DNA from: Gemmatimonadales bacterium UBA7835
GTDB lineage: Bacteria; Gemmatimonadota; Gemmatimonadetes; Longimicrobiales; Gaopeijiaceae
NCBI GenBank assembly: GCA_002500925.1
Contig: DLTN01000108.1
Coordinates: forward strand, 520-6,360
Direction: 5' to 3'
Length of the DNA: 5,841 bases
Below are positions 5,700-5,841 of this stretch, piece by piece. The notes under the pieces are model-generated. The model made no database searches. It was not told the DNA's origin and saw only the letters and a program-made list of their open reading frames with translations. Within the stretch, counting starts at the first letter, position 1, and every line of letters begins with the position of its first letter. Both the position numbers and the translations under genes were made by a program.

Positions 5700-5841
5700 T
5701 CATCGTGTGAGGAGGAATGTCGCTTTAACAATTAGGCGACGATCGCGAAACATGAACGTTGACAGGGGGTCTGTCGGATCCCGGCGAAGCTCATCGTAAG
5801 CGACAAACACGTCACTGCCTGGACGATAAGTCCAGCGGAAC
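5700..5841 (-). CDS. C-terminal end of a probable outer-membrane barrel protein, DUF5916-like (5' end outside window)
   Basis: Reading the minus strand from 5840 gives 46 codons ending in TGA at 5702-5700; the start lies beyond the window. The peptide has FRWTYRPGSDVFVAYDELR, then an Asp/Pro-rich turn, then FRDRRLIVKATFLLTR. The RWxYRPGSxxFVxYxE strand followed by a short loop and a final RxLIVKxTxLL strand is the ending I associate with DUF5916 proteins (barrel with an N-terminal CBM9-like domain) and related outer-membrane barrels. A TonB-dependent receptor end is the alternative. The final residue is Arg where barrels usually end in Phe. It is co-directional with the Mo-enzyme gene 146 bp downstream; that spacing and a separate ribosome site make co-transcription possible but unproven. 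The short length limits certainty about the family, but the coding frame itself is convincing. Confidence 0.65.
   Translation of the reverse strand, partial: FRWTYRPGSDVFVAYDELRRDPTDPLSTFMFRDRRLIVKATFLLTR

Noticed and set aside
1..5841. CRISPR arrays, tRNA genes, insertion sequences, phage or defence genes
   Set aside because: No spaced repeats, cloverleaf-like segments, transposase or integrase motifs, or terminal repeats were seen on either strand by eye.

Overview
The window looks like chromosomal DNA from a Gram-negative bacterium with a lipopolysaccharide-bearing outer membrane. The evidence is a Kdo transferase (WaaA), two predicted lipoproteins, a Tat-exported molybdenum enzyme and the end of a probable outer-membrane barrel. 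The family mix and sequence style recall Gemmatimonadota or a similar marine or soil lineage. That placement is from memory of family distribution, not from a marker gene. No tRNA, rRNA, CRISPR array, transposase, integrase or phage gene was seen, so this reads as an ordinary housekeeping/envelope region rather than a mobile island.

Layout from left to right. Positions 2852 to 1 on the minus strand form a tightly packed three-gene run: waaA (2852-1494), a single-domain rhodanese (1497-1156, overlapping waaA by ATGA) and a DUF4015-type putative glycoside hydrolase lipoprotein (from 1151, leaving the window at base 1). The third gene is easy to miss because its stop codon lies outside the window. 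On the plus strand, diverging from waaA across only 33 bp, are a 69-residue protein of unknown function (2886-3095) and a lipoprotein metallopeptidase with an HELAH motif (3138-4259). A convergent 70-bp gap containing an inverted repeat separates the latter from a minus-strand sulfite oxidase-type molybdopterin enzyme (5553-4330). That enzyme has a clear ribosome binding site with an abutting hairpin. Upstream of it, at 5841-5700 on the minus strand, is the C-terminal end of another gene, probably a DUF5916-like outer-membrane barrel protein.

How the genes fit together: most products act in or beyond the inner membrane (lipid A core assembly, periplasmic or outer-membrane lipoproteins, periplasmic Mo enzyme, outer-membrane barrel). 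The rhodanese is the only predicted cytosolic soluble enzyme. Its similarity to the sulfurtransferase tail of MoeB/MOCS3-type proteins, next to a Mo-cofactor enzyme, is suggestive but not proof of a link. I did not find a convincing new multi-gene system. The best leads are the C8 tract just after a GTG start, the hairpin overlapping the Shine-Dalgarno of the Mo enzyme, and the unknown 69-residue protein.
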